Below, piece after piece: positions 1-6,262 of a DNA stretch of 12,873 bases; position 1 is the stretch's first letter, and each line of letters begins with the position of its first letter. Origin of the DNA: Desulfosporosinus sp. UBA4726 (GTDB taxonomy: Bacteria > Bacillota > Desulfitobacteriia > Desulfitobacteriales > Desulfitobacteriaceae). The DNA lies in the NCBI GenBank assembly GCA_002404215.1, contig DHJG01000177.1, positions 4,245-17,117 on the forward strand, written 5' to 3'. Under the pieces are notes generated by a model. The model did no database searches. It was given only the letters and a program-made list of their open reading frames with translations, and had not been told where the DNA came from. The position numbers were made by a program, and so were the translations under genes.

Positions 1-30
1 TGCAAGGCCATCTCTTTTTAAAATTTATGC

Positions 31-58
31 AAGCTCAGTTTCCACAACTGAGCTTTTT
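31..58 (+). terminator. Intrinsic terminator of a gene left of the window
   Basis: A perfect 10-bp stem (AAGCTCAGTT at 31-40, AACTGAGCTT at 46-55) closes a 5-base loop and runs into TTTTT at 54-58. This is a classic Rho-independent terminator reading rightwards. No coding region precedes it inside the window, so it presumably ends a plus-strand gene whose body lies beyond base 1. Confidence 0.85.
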
Positions 59-614
59 GCTTAGATTAGATGTAAGAGCACGTAATGATCTATCTAACAC
101 CAATAAAGATCGCTTATTACCTAACCATAATCTTTCGACTATAATCAAGCAGGTCACCACCTAGACTGATGATTCGTTCGACCATACAGGATATCTACTC
201 AGCTACCTACACCCTCTCGGCTATAAACAACCGAATTTCTTACACATGCATTCATCTACAGACAAATGGTTGAGTAAGAAAAACTCAACACCCGGTAAAA
301 TCTTAGCTCGATCCTTGAGGATAAGCTGGAACCTTACAACAATCGAAACGGACTGCAATAAAGCTTTTCTCCACCCTAAAAGATCTTCCCTCTAACTATG
401 AACAAGCATTTTACAACCTGCCAATAATCTTTGGCTGACCCATCTATACTCTAGTATGAGCATCTATGAATCTTGGCTCAACCATTACGTACCCTTATGA
501 TCATATTATTAACCTTTAGACGTCGCAATATACCGGTAAATTATGTACATAAAGAAAACAATGGTTATCCTCTATTTAGGCACCCAAACGTAACGGTGGC
601 ATCATCAGTAGCGA
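59..614. other. Gene-poor stretch, nothing recognisable
   Basis: About 550 bases with stops in all frames and no open frame preceded by a ribosome binding site. The longest stop-free stretches are a 76-codon plus frame at 165-395 without a normal start, and a 70-codon frame at 473-685 that begins at a TTG without a Shine-Dalgarno sequence and overlaps the end of ppnP. Neither translation resembles a family I know. One small hairpin (GTTGAGT 269-275, ACTCAAC 283-289) is visible. The texture fits decayed coding or mobile DNA, but no terminal repeats or transposase motifs support that. Confidence 0.5.
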
Positions 615-893
615 TTAGGCCGAATAGTAACAAATATAGGATACATCTTGGCTTGCTTCGACTTCGAATGACACATTCGCTTTAACAATAAATTCCTGAC
701 TGGCTTGAACGATTTTCCAATCTTCTTCAGGTAATTTCACGTTTAAGGTACCCGTTGTTATAACCATTCTTTCCTCTGTATCTGTCGAAAAGGCATAGTT
801 TCCCGGTGTAATAACCCCGATCGTTGCCTTACCCCTCTCAGAATTCAAGCTTAAACTCTGGACATTTCCCTCAAAATAAACATTATGCTTCAT
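615..893 (-). CDS. ppnP: Pyrimidine/purine nucleoside phosphorylase PpnP
   Basis: A 92-residue protein, matching the roughly 94 residues of Escherichia coli PpnP (YaiE, formerly DUF1255). The family has a small cupin fold and cleaves many purine and pyrimidine nucleosides with phosphate, giving the free base and ribose 1-phosphate in the cytoplasm. Recognisable family blocks are YFEGNVQSL near the start, a GKATIGVITPGNYAFST segment, MVITTGTLNVKLP in the middle, and the SYICYY ending, comparable to SYLCRY in YaiE. The ATG at 893 follows AAGGAGGG with about 8 bases of spacing, so the start is secure. It is divergent from smsC across 199 bases and has no partner gene downstream. No terminator is obvious after its stop. 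Identification rests on whole-length resemblance to YaiE and is strong for such a short protein. Confidence 0.9.
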   Translation of the reverse strand: MKHNVYFEGNVQSLSLNSERGKATIGVITPGNYAFSTDTEERMVITTGTLNVKLPEEDWKIVQASQEFIVKANVSFEVEASQDVSYICYYSA

Positions 894-938
894 AATAATT
901 TACCCTCCTTGTGATTTCCGCCTTGCAAAACTCATCAT

Positions 939-950
939 ACAACAAATTGT
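939..950. promoter_or_regulatory. Possible operator copy in the ppnP promoter region
   Basis: ACAACAAATTGT differs at only two of twelve positions from the perfect palindrome ACAATTAATTGT at 1032-1043 in the smsC promoter. It abuts a plausible minus-strand -10 hexamer (TATGAT, plus-strand 934-939) for ppnP. No good -35 is visible. Both sequences are AT-rich, so chance similarity is possible. Confidence 0.25.
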
Positions 951-1025
951 GAAAATAGGAAATAACGACGCAACCTTAAGCCTGATCAGCCCCACTGCTT
1001 GAATCCTTTTAAAAAAAAGTAAAAC

Positions 1026-1054
1026 TTCACTACAATTAATTGTCGGATTATGAT
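1026..1054 (+). promoter_or_regulatory. Candidate smsC promoter with embedded palindrome
   Basis: TTCACT (1026-1031) and TATGAT (1049-1054) are separated by exactly 17 bases, a fair sigma-A layout with a weak -35. The perfect 12-bp palindrome ACAATTAATTGT occupies 1032-1043, directly after the -35, where a bound repressor would block polymerase. The smsC ATG lies about 38 bases beyond the -10. Which regulator might bind is unknown; the palindrome does not match a site I can name. Confidence 0.45.
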
Positions 1055-1092
1055 ATTCTGAATGATAGCAAAACACACAAGGAGGAATATCA

Positions 1093-1845
1093 ATGCTCGA
1101 AATACAGAAAGTTTCTTTAGAAATAGAAGGAAAGAGCGGAGTTGAGATTTTAAAAGATATTGATTTAAAATTTTTGGATAAAAAAATATATGTTATAACG
1201 GGGCCCAATGGCGGAGGTAAATCTTCCCTCGCCAAAATCATTATGGGTATCTATAATCCTACCTCCGGTAAAATTCTGCTCGATGGGCAAGACGTTACAA
1301 CAATGAATATTACAGAAAGAGCTCGTCTGGGTATTGGGTATGCTTTTCAGAATCCTCCTCGTTTTAAAGGCATCAAAGTCAAAGAACTTCTCAAGATGGC
1401 AGCCTCGTTCAATCCAGAAAAAGTAAACATTTGTGATCTTCTCTTTAATGTTGGGCTGTGTGCCCAAGACTATCTTGAACGAGATGTTGATGCCAGTCTC
1501 TCCGGGGGAGAAATGAAAAGGATTGAGATTGCTACCGTGCTTGCACGAAATCTAAAGCTTGCGGTTTTTGATGAACCAGAAGCGGGGATTGATTTATGGA
1601 GCTTTCAGAAGCTTGCGGAAACATTTCGCAATATTCATGCGGCATATGATACAACGATCGTTATTATTTCCCATCAGGAACGTATTATGGAGCTGGCAGA
1701 TGAAATAATTTTAATGTCTAATGGCATGATCAGTGCGCAATCCGAAAGAGATATTATTCTTGCTGGAATTTTAAACAACGATGCTTGTGAGTGTAGCACG
1801 AAATGTGAGAAAGGGGTTGGTCAAAATGTTGAGTGCGCTGGATAA
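1093..1845 (+). CDS. smsC: SmsC/SufC-like Fe-S assembly ATPase with Cys-rich tail
   Basis: This 250-residue ABC ATPase is of the SufC type, the cytoplasmic motor that drives conformational change in the SufB-type scaffold during Fe-S cluster assembly. Visible motifs: Walker A GPNGGGKS at 37-44, Q-loop FQNPP at 85-89, signature LSGGE at 136-140, Walker B LAVFDE with D160 and E161, and the switch histidine H194 (ISHQE). The length equals typical SufC. Unusually, the last 20 residues carry four cysteines, C232, C234, C238 and C248, which I do not recall in canonical SufC. The ATG follows AAGGAGG with 7 bases of spacing. The last 20 bases overlap the start of smsB, so the two are almost certainly translationally coupled. 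No membrane partner is present, which argues against a transporter. No sufS, sufU, sufD or sufE homologue is nearby, so the minimal SMS label fits better than full SUF. Confidence 0.88.
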   Translation: MLEIQKVSLEIEGKSGVEILKDIDLKFLDKKIYVITGPNGGGKSSLAKIIMGIYNPTSGKILLDGQDVTTMNITERARLGIGYAFQNPPRFKGIKVKELLKMAASFNPEKVNICDLLFNVGLCAQDYLERDVDASLSGGEMKRIEIATVLARNLKLAVFDEPEAGIDLWSFQKLAETFRNIHAAYDTTIVIISHQERIMELADEIILMSNGMISAQSERDIILAGILNNDACECSTKCEKGVGQNVECAG

Positions 1846-2746
1846 GCTGATGCTGGAGAAAGTGGCCGATCTCCATGAAATACCTCAAGGGGCTTTCAAT
1901 ATCCGTAGAAATGGAGAAGGGGTACAGCGAAATACAACCGCTAATATTGATATCGTGACCAAAAAAGATAAGTCAGGGATTGATGTGATCGTTAAGCCTT
2001 ATACTAAAGGAGAAAGTGTGCATATTCCAGTTATTGTAACCCAAGACAACATTAATGATGTTGTCTATAATACGTTTGAAATTGGCGAATACGCAGATGT
2101 GTTAGTCGTTGCAGGATGTGGAATACATAATTCAGGAACTCACACCTCTCAGCATGACGGAATACACAACTTTTTTGTTAGAAAAGGGGCCAAACTCAAG
2201 TATGTCGAAAAACATTATGGACAAGGTGAAGGACAGGGTCAGAGGATTTTAAATCCTAAGACGATTATTGACGCAGAAGAAGGATCGGTTGTCGAACTCG
2301 AACTCATTCAGATAAAGGGAATTGACCGAACAATACGAGATACGGAAATCCGACTTATGGGCAATGCAAAGCTTGTAGTTACTGAACGCCTCTTGACCTA
2401 TAAGGATCAAGAAGCGGAATCAAACATTACTGTTGAATTATTAGGGGCAGATTCTTCAGCCCAGATTATTTCACGGTCTGTTGCCCAGGATAATTCCAAG
2501 CAAGAATTCAATTTTGATTTAGTTGGGCGAAATAAAGGTCGTGGTCATATACAGTGCGATGCCATTATCATGCATAATGCCCAGGTTCATTCAACACCGA
2601 AGATTTCCGCCTATCATAGCGAAGCACAACTCGTGCATGAGGCAGCCATTGGAAGAATCGAATCTGAACAGTTAATCAAATTGATGTCTATGGGATTCTC
2701 GGAGAAAGAAGCAGAGGATACAATCCTTAGTGGCTTTCTAAAATAG
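1826..2746 (+). CDS. smsB: SmsB/SufB-like Fe-S cluster scaffold protein
   Basis: The protein is 306 residues from the ATG at 1826, which follows AAGGGG with about 9 bases of spacing; an in-frame TTG at 1781 would extend it 15 residues into smsC without a better ribosome binding site. It belongs to the SufB/SufD beta-helix family but lacks the long N-terminal region of full SufB, as in the minimal SmsB form. The C-terminus shows the family signature, HEAAIGRIESEQLIKLMSMG followed by FSEKEAED, comparable to the SufB HEA-x-x-x-RI-x-x-x-QL block. The only two cysteines are C98, in AGCGIHNSG, and C244, in QCDAII. By rough alignment the Cys corresponding to E. coli SufB C405 is absent, so the ligand set probably differs. 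It is expected to form a complex with SmsC and hold a nascent cluster. Its stop is followed by three hairpins. Confidence 0.87.
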   Translation: MLSALDKLMLEKVADLHEIPQGAFNIRRNGEGVQRNTTANIDIVTKKDKSGIDVIVKPYTKGESVHIPVIVTQDNINDVVYNTFEIGEYADVLVVAGCGIHNSGTHTSQHDGIHNFFVRKGAKLKYVEKHYGQGEGQGQRILNPKTIIDAEEGSVVELELIQIKGIDRTIRDTEIRLMGNAKLVVTERLLTYKDQEAESNITVELLGADSSAQIISRSVAQDNSKQEFNFDLVGRNKGRGHIQCDAIIMHNAQVHSTPKISAYHSEAQLVHEAAIGRIESEQLIKLMSMGFSEKEAEDTILSGFLK

Positions 2747-2757
2747 TTAAAAAATCT

Positions 2758-2786
2758 GGCTAGCGCCAAACCTTCAGACGCCAGCC
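2758..2786 (-). terminator. Hairpin with T-run on the minus strand
   Basis: GGCT-A-GCG (2758-2765) pairs with CGC-C-AGCC (2779-2786), with one mismatch. The A-run at 2748-2753 lies to its left, so a transcript made from the minus strand would end in the hairpin followed by AGATTTTTT. It therefore looks like a terminator facing antisense transcription towards smsB, although no minus-strand gene lies just to its right. Confidence 0.4.
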
Positions 2787-2804
2787 GTCGCCTTAGTTGC
2801 TCTT

Positions 2805-2853
2805 ATACTAGTCGGAAAAATATAGCGATCAGTTATACTTTTCCGACTAGTAT
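2805..2853. repeat. Perfect 15-bp inverted repeat
   Basis: ATACTAGTCGGAAAA (2805-2819) and its exact complement (2839-2853) flank a 19-base spacer. The stem is long and perfect but is followed by TAAAAAA rather than a T-run, so it is not a standard plus-strand terminator. It could be an mRNA 3'-end stabilising hairpin, a dyad operator or a small mobile-repeat remnant. I see no second copy in the window. Confidence 0.7.
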
Positions 2854-2855
2854 TA

Positions 2856-2905
2856 AAAAAGAGACGACTCTTGCGCACATTAATTTTAATGCGCCTCTTT
2901 TTATT
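2856..2905 (+). terminator. Probable terminator after smsCB
   Basis: AAAAAGAG (2856-2863) pairs with CTCTTTTT (2895-2902) around an inner imperfect stem formed by GCG...CATTAA and TTAATG-CGC (about 2872-2894), ending in a T-tract. It separates smsCB from the 4Fe-4S protein gene. The internal asymmetric bulge lowers certainty. Confidence 0.6.
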
Positions 2906-2972
2906 AAGTTTAGGCTAGTTTCTTGCCCTTAATAAGATATGGAGAGAAACCATAATGTAGGAGTTGGAATAA

Positions 2973-3734
2973 TTGCTACGCCTTGATAAAAAAATCATCG
3001 CAATAATCAATCAACAAACTGGAAATTCGAACGCTATTACCAAATACCGTAAACCGCTTATAGGGTTTGCTTCTGCCCATGACCCGTTATTTGAGCAAAT
3101 GAAGGACATCATAGGTCCCCATCATTTACATCCTACCGAACTCCTCGCCGAGGCTCAAACTGTCATAGCCTTTTTCCTACCTTTTGCTGAGACCGTTGTT
3201 GCTGCTAATCGAAAAGATCCCCAGATAGCTAGAGAATGGGCTGTCGCCTATATCGAAACAAACAAACTAATCGAAACAATTGGCACAGAACTAAAGAAAG
3301 AATTAGCTGCGCATGGAATAATTACGGTTACTCAACAAGCGACTCATAATTTTAACGAACAGGATCTAACGGCAGGTTGGTCACATAAAAGCGTGGCCTA
3401 CGTTGCAGGGTTGGGTACTTTCGGGCTAAACCATCTGCTAATTACAGCTGCTGGATGCGCTGGCCGCTTTGGCAGCACCGTTATTTCGGCTAAAATTCCA
3501 CCATCGCCCCGTCCAACCATAGAGAATTGTCACTATCTGAGAGATTCCAAATGTCAGTTTTGTGTAAGCAACTGCCCCACTGGAGCTTTGACAATCCAAG
3601 GTCTAGACAAGAAACGATGTTATGCTCAATTACTGGACGTGGACAAACAATTTCCAGACTTGGGCTTATGCGATATTTGCGGTAAGTGTGCAGTAGGACC
3701 TTGCGCTTCAACAATTAGGCTTTTCTCTTCATGA
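2973..3734 (+). CDS. QueG-like 4Fe-4S binding protein
   Basis: A 253-residue cytoplasmic protein related to the catalytic core of epoxyqueuosine reductase (QueG). VAGLGTFGLNHLLIT (about 144-158) matches the QueG-type AGLGWIGKN segment. Two 4Fe-4S motifs follow: C186-x7-C194-x2-C197-x3-C201-P, and C233-x2-C236-x2-C239-x4-C244; C162 and C216 are further cysteines. The usual QueG DSxPxxE segment before AGLG is replaced by NFNEQDLTAGWSHKS, and the C-terminal HEAT-like extension of full-length QueG (about 380 residues) is absent. It is therefore a QueG-like protein of unknown substrate, probably a reductase or electron carrier, rather than a proven tRNA-modification enzyme. Translation starts at TTG 2973, preceded by AGGAG with 9 bases of spacing. 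A promoter was not identified. It lies just after the Fe-S assembly pair, a plausible but unproven link. Confidence 0.75.
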   Translation: MLRLDKKIIAIINQQTGNSNAITKYRKPLIGFASAHDPLFEQMKDIIGPHHLHPTELLAEAQTVIAFFLPFAETVVAANRKDPQIAREWAVAYIETNKLIETIGTELKKELAAHGIITVTQQATHNFNEQDLTAGWSHKSVAYVAGLGTFGLNHLLITAAGCAGRFGSTVISAKIPPSPRPTIENCHYLRDSKCQFCVSNCPTGALTIQGLDKKRCYAQLLDVDKQFPDLGLCDICGKCAVGPCASTIRLFSS

Positions 3735-3736
3735 TA

Positions 3737-3765
3737 TTGTTCATATCTTTATTAAATGGTAAAAT
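3737..3765 (+). promoter_or_regulatory. Candidate promoter of the 110-residue protein gene
   Basis: TTGTTC (3737-3742) and TAAAAT (3760-3765) are spaced by 17 bases in the short gap after the 4Fe-4S gene stop. The expected transcript start near 3772 leaves a leader of about 24 bases, which holds a strong TAGGAGGT ribosome binding site at 3781-3788. The gene is therefore probably transcribed independently of its upstream neighbour. Confidence 0.55.
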
Positions 3766-3795
3766 AGCTCATAAAGTATTTAGGAGGTTGCAGAT

Positions 3796-4128
3796 ATGAC
3801 ATCAACGCAGACTCAAAGAGTGATAGAAATATTTTTAGAAGCTGGTTTTGAGCGGGAAGAATTCACGGTATGTTTGTCCAAGGAAAAGGACGCTGCGGGA
3901 CAAGACGGAAAAATAGAAATACGAATAAAAGGTTATAACATAGAAGCTAAATATATCGAACCAAAAATCCCTTCTCTACTCAAAAATGGTATTATAGTGA
4001 CGAAAGTTATTTCAGAAAACTATGTCCCTGGTTATGTATTCGAGCTAGGGGATACCGGCGAAGGTGCCTATAAGTTATTTAACGCAGACAGAAAGGCTTA
4101 TATTACGCTAGAAGACATGAGCCTCTAA
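3796..4128 (+). CDS. Hypothetical protein, 110 residues
   Basis: I do not recognise the family. The gene is convincing: it has its own promoter candidate, a TAGGAGGT site 7 bases before the ATG, and a hairpin after its stop. The protein has an N-terminal helix (residues 1-20) followed by alternating charged beta-like segments: EEFTVCLSKEK, KIEIRIKGYNIEAKYIEP, GIIVTKVISENY and GYVFELGDTGEGAYKLF. It is mildly acidic with a single cysteine (C26 region), no signal peptide and no membrane segment, so it is probably a small cytoplasmic alpha-beta protein. No metal-binding or catalytic motif stands out. The neighbours on both sides are Fe-S proteins, but nothing in this sequence suggests it binds a cluster. 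Confidence 0.75.
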   Translation: MTSTQTQRVIEIFLEAGFEREEFTVCLSKEKDAAGQDGKIEIRIKGYNIEAKYIEPKIPSLLKNGIIVTKVISENYVPGYVFELGDTGEGAYKLFNADRKAYITLEDMSL

Positions 4129-4139
4129 AAATATTTGAT

Positions 4140-4162
4140 AAGCCAGCACTAAGTGCTGGCTT
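4140..4162. terminator. Convergent hairpin between two genes
   Basis: AAGCCAGCA (4140-4148) and TGCTGGCTT (4154-4162) form a perfect 9-bp stem with a 5-base loop. It lies between the stops of the 110-residue protein gene and the minus-strand molybdoenzyme gene. The plus side lacks a T-run (CTTAAAC follows); on the minus strand it is followed by ATCAAATATTTTT, a weak tail. It may end both transcripts. Confidence 0.55.
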
Positions 4163-4195
4163 AAACTATGCCCAAGGTTAAAGGGCTGTGCACGA

Positions 4196-6208
4196 TTACC
4201 GACCAAAGCTCGTTTTGGCCAGTCGGACATCAACTTTGACATCATAGAGGGTACTCCCCGCCGCTCTATCCGTTAGGCGTTGGGATGTAAGGACATTTAC
4301 TCCACCTTCTCCATTCCAAAACAGGCCTTCAGTTACTAAGACTCCTTGGGGAACTTTTGACGTTAACTTAAGAATGAAGGGCACCTGGCCACGCTCGTTA
4401 AAGGCGATCACTCTCTGACCATCTTGCAAATTCTTCTTTTCAGCATCTTTGGAATTCATTTGAAGACAGGGTGCTTTCTTTTTACGCAGTAAATCGGGAC
4501 GCTCATTAAAGGACGAATTGAGTGAATATAAACTAGGGGCGCTCATGAGATAAAATGGGGCATCATCACCGTAAGGCTCAAAATAGCGAGGCAGCGAGTC
4601 TGCCTCGTTGGGGTTGTATAGTTCTATTTTGCCAGAGGGAGTATGAAAGGTTGTTTTATAATTCTCAGGTAGAGAAAGTTCGACGGGGTACCCTTCTTGG
4701 AGTCTCTCAGGGTCAACTCCTTTCAACCACTCTGTAGGCGGGTCAATCAGTTGATTAATAACTTCGTCTACATTTTGGCTAAAGTAAGGTTCATCAAAAT
4801 TCATCGCTTGGGCAAGTAACTGAAATACTTCCCAGTTCGATTTAGCTTCCCCTACCGGAGGAATAACCGCCGCTGCTCTCTGGATACCATAATGACCATA
4901 GGAGCGGTAGATATCCGCGTGCTCTAAGGAGCTTGTAGCTGGTAAAATGATGTCAGCATAACGAGCTGTATCCGTCATGAATCGTTCATGCACAACCGTA
5001 AATAGATCTTCTCTCATAAGTCCCTTGAGAATCATGGTTTGATCCGGGGCTACGACGGCTGGGTTGGAATGATAGACATATAAGCCCATAATCGGTGGGC
5101 TCGATAATTCTGTCAGGGCATAGCCGAGTTGGTTCATATTTACAATACGTGTTGGAGTTCGCAAGAAATCTTCGCGCGTTACTCGTTCCATATTAAATGC
5201 CTTACTCGTAGAAATGCTCGAAAACAACCCACCGCCAGGCTTACTCCATGCACCGACAAGTGCGGGAAGACAGGTAATAGTGCGAACCGTCATCGCCCCA
5301 TTGCCATAGCGGCAAAGCCCCGATCCCAGAGAAATAAAGGGTGCTCGAGAACGGCCATATTGAAGAGCCATTTCTTCGAGCAAACTTACATCAATCCCTG
5401 TAATTAGACTGACCTTATCCGGTGGATAATCGGGCAAAACCTCCGCGCAAAACTGTTCAAACCCCTGTACATGCTGCTCTATAAACGCGTGGTCAATCCA
5501 CCCCTCACGTACTAAAATGTGCATGATTCCAAGGGCCAAAGCGCCGTCACTCCCCGGCCGTACTAATACAACCTTATCGACCATTTGAGCCGTAGGATTT
5601 TCATATGTATCAACGAGCCAAACGGTAGCTCCGCACTTTTTCGCCTCTTGCACATTATGTAGCAGGTGAATGTTTGTCGCCAACGCATTCGTACCCCACA
5701 AGATAATAAAATCACTTTTCTTAACCTCGTCAGGGTGTGGCGCCAAGGTCTCCCCCATAACGGACGCCCAGCCATAGCCCTTGGCAGAGGAACAAATGGT
5801 ACGGGCTAATCTTGAGGCTCCCAACCGATAAAAAAAGCCTTCCCCACAATTGCGTTGGACGGCACCCATCGTTCCCGCGTAGGAATAGGGCAAGATGGCT
5901 TCTGCTTCATACTGAGAAATAATGTCCTTCCATCTGTCGGCAATTTCTTGGATCGCCTCGTCCCATGTAATGGGTTTAAATTGACCTGCTCCTTTTTTTC
6001 CGATGCGCAGTAGAGGGTGCGTGAGTCTTTCTGGGGAATGAACTGTTCGTTCGTAATGATCCATTTTTGGGCATAAGGTCCCCTTAGTATAGGGATGTTC
6101 CGGGTCACCCTTAACCTTCACCGCTTGCCTGTCAACTACTTCAACTAATAATGCACAGGCATCGGGACAATCGTATGGGCAAACGGACCGTTTCAATTCC
6201 GACTTCAT
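4196..6208 (-). CDS. Molybdopterin-bisPGD oxidoreductase, catalytic subunit
   Basis: A 670-residue member of the DMSO reductase/formate dehydrogenase superfamily. The N-terminus carries the 4Fe-4S motif C10-x3-C14-x3-C18-x27-C46. C139, in ARTICSSAKG, sits where the Mo or W ligand (Cys, Ser or selenocysteine) usually lies. The central region has typical cofactor-binding blocks (LWGTNALATNIH, RPGSDGALALG, PGGGLFSS), and the last 110 or so residues are the MopB C-terminal domain with NSKDAEKKNLQDGQ. No twin-arginine signal is present, so it is cytoplasmic. The ATG at 6208 is chosen because AGGAGG lies 8 bases before it; an upstream in-frame TTG at 6229 would overlap that site. No electron-transfer or membrane subunit gene is adjacent. 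The substrate cannot be assigned; formate is possible but unproven. It follows the acyltransferase gene by 54 bases on the same strand. Confidence 0.85.
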   Translation of the reverse strand: MKSELKRSVCPYDCPDACALLVEVVDRQAVKVKGDPEHPYTKGTLCPKMDHYERTVHSPERLTHPLLRIGKKGAGQFKPITWDEAIQEIADRWKDIISQYEAEAILPYSYAGTMGAVQRNCGEGFFYRLGASRLARTICSSAKGYGWASVMGETLAPHPDEVKKSDFIILWGTNALATNIHLLHNVQEAKKCGATVWLVDTYENPTAQMVDKVVLVRPGSDGALALGIMHILVREGWIDHAFIEQHVQGFEQFCAEVLPDYPPDKVSLITGIDVSLLEEMALQYGRSRAPFISLGSGLCRYGNGAMTVRTITCLPALVGAWSKPGGGLFSSISTSKAFNMERVTREDFLRTPTRIVNMNQLGYALTELSSPPIMGLYVYHSNPAVVAPDQTMILKGLMREDLFTVVHERFMTDTARYADIILPATSSLEHADIYRSYGHYGIQRAAAVIPPVGEAKSNWEVFQLLAQAMNFDEPYFSQNVDEVINQLIDPPTEWLKGVDPERLQEGYPVELSLPENYKTTFHTPSGKIELYNPNEADSLPRYFEPYGDDAPFYLMSAPSLYSLNSSFNERPDLLRKKKAPCLQMNSKDAEKKNLQDGQRVIAFNERGQVPFILKLTSKVPQGVLVTEGLFWNGEGGVNVLTSQRLTDRAAGSTLYDVKVDVRLAKTSFGR

Positions 6209-6216
6209 GGTTACTT

Positions 6217-6222
6217 CCTCCT
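6217..6222 (-). promoter_or_regulatory. Ribosome binding site that fixes the molybdoenzyme start
   Basis: The minus strand reads AGGAGG followed by 8 bases and then ATG (6208). An upstream TTG in the same frame at 6229 has no comparable site and would include this sequence within the coding region, so the shorter protein is preferred. Confidence 0.8.
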
Positions 6223-6262
6223 GACCCAATCTGTATGTATCAATAGTTTTGTTTTCAACTGT

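Noticed and set aside
473..685. A 70-codon plus-strand open frame.
   Set aside because: It starts at a TTG without a ribosome binding site, overlaps the secure ppnP gene on the other strand, and its translation resembles nothing known.
1093..2746. An ABC transporter operon.
   Set aside because: The ATPase is of SufC type and its partner is a soluble SufB-family protein without membrane helices.
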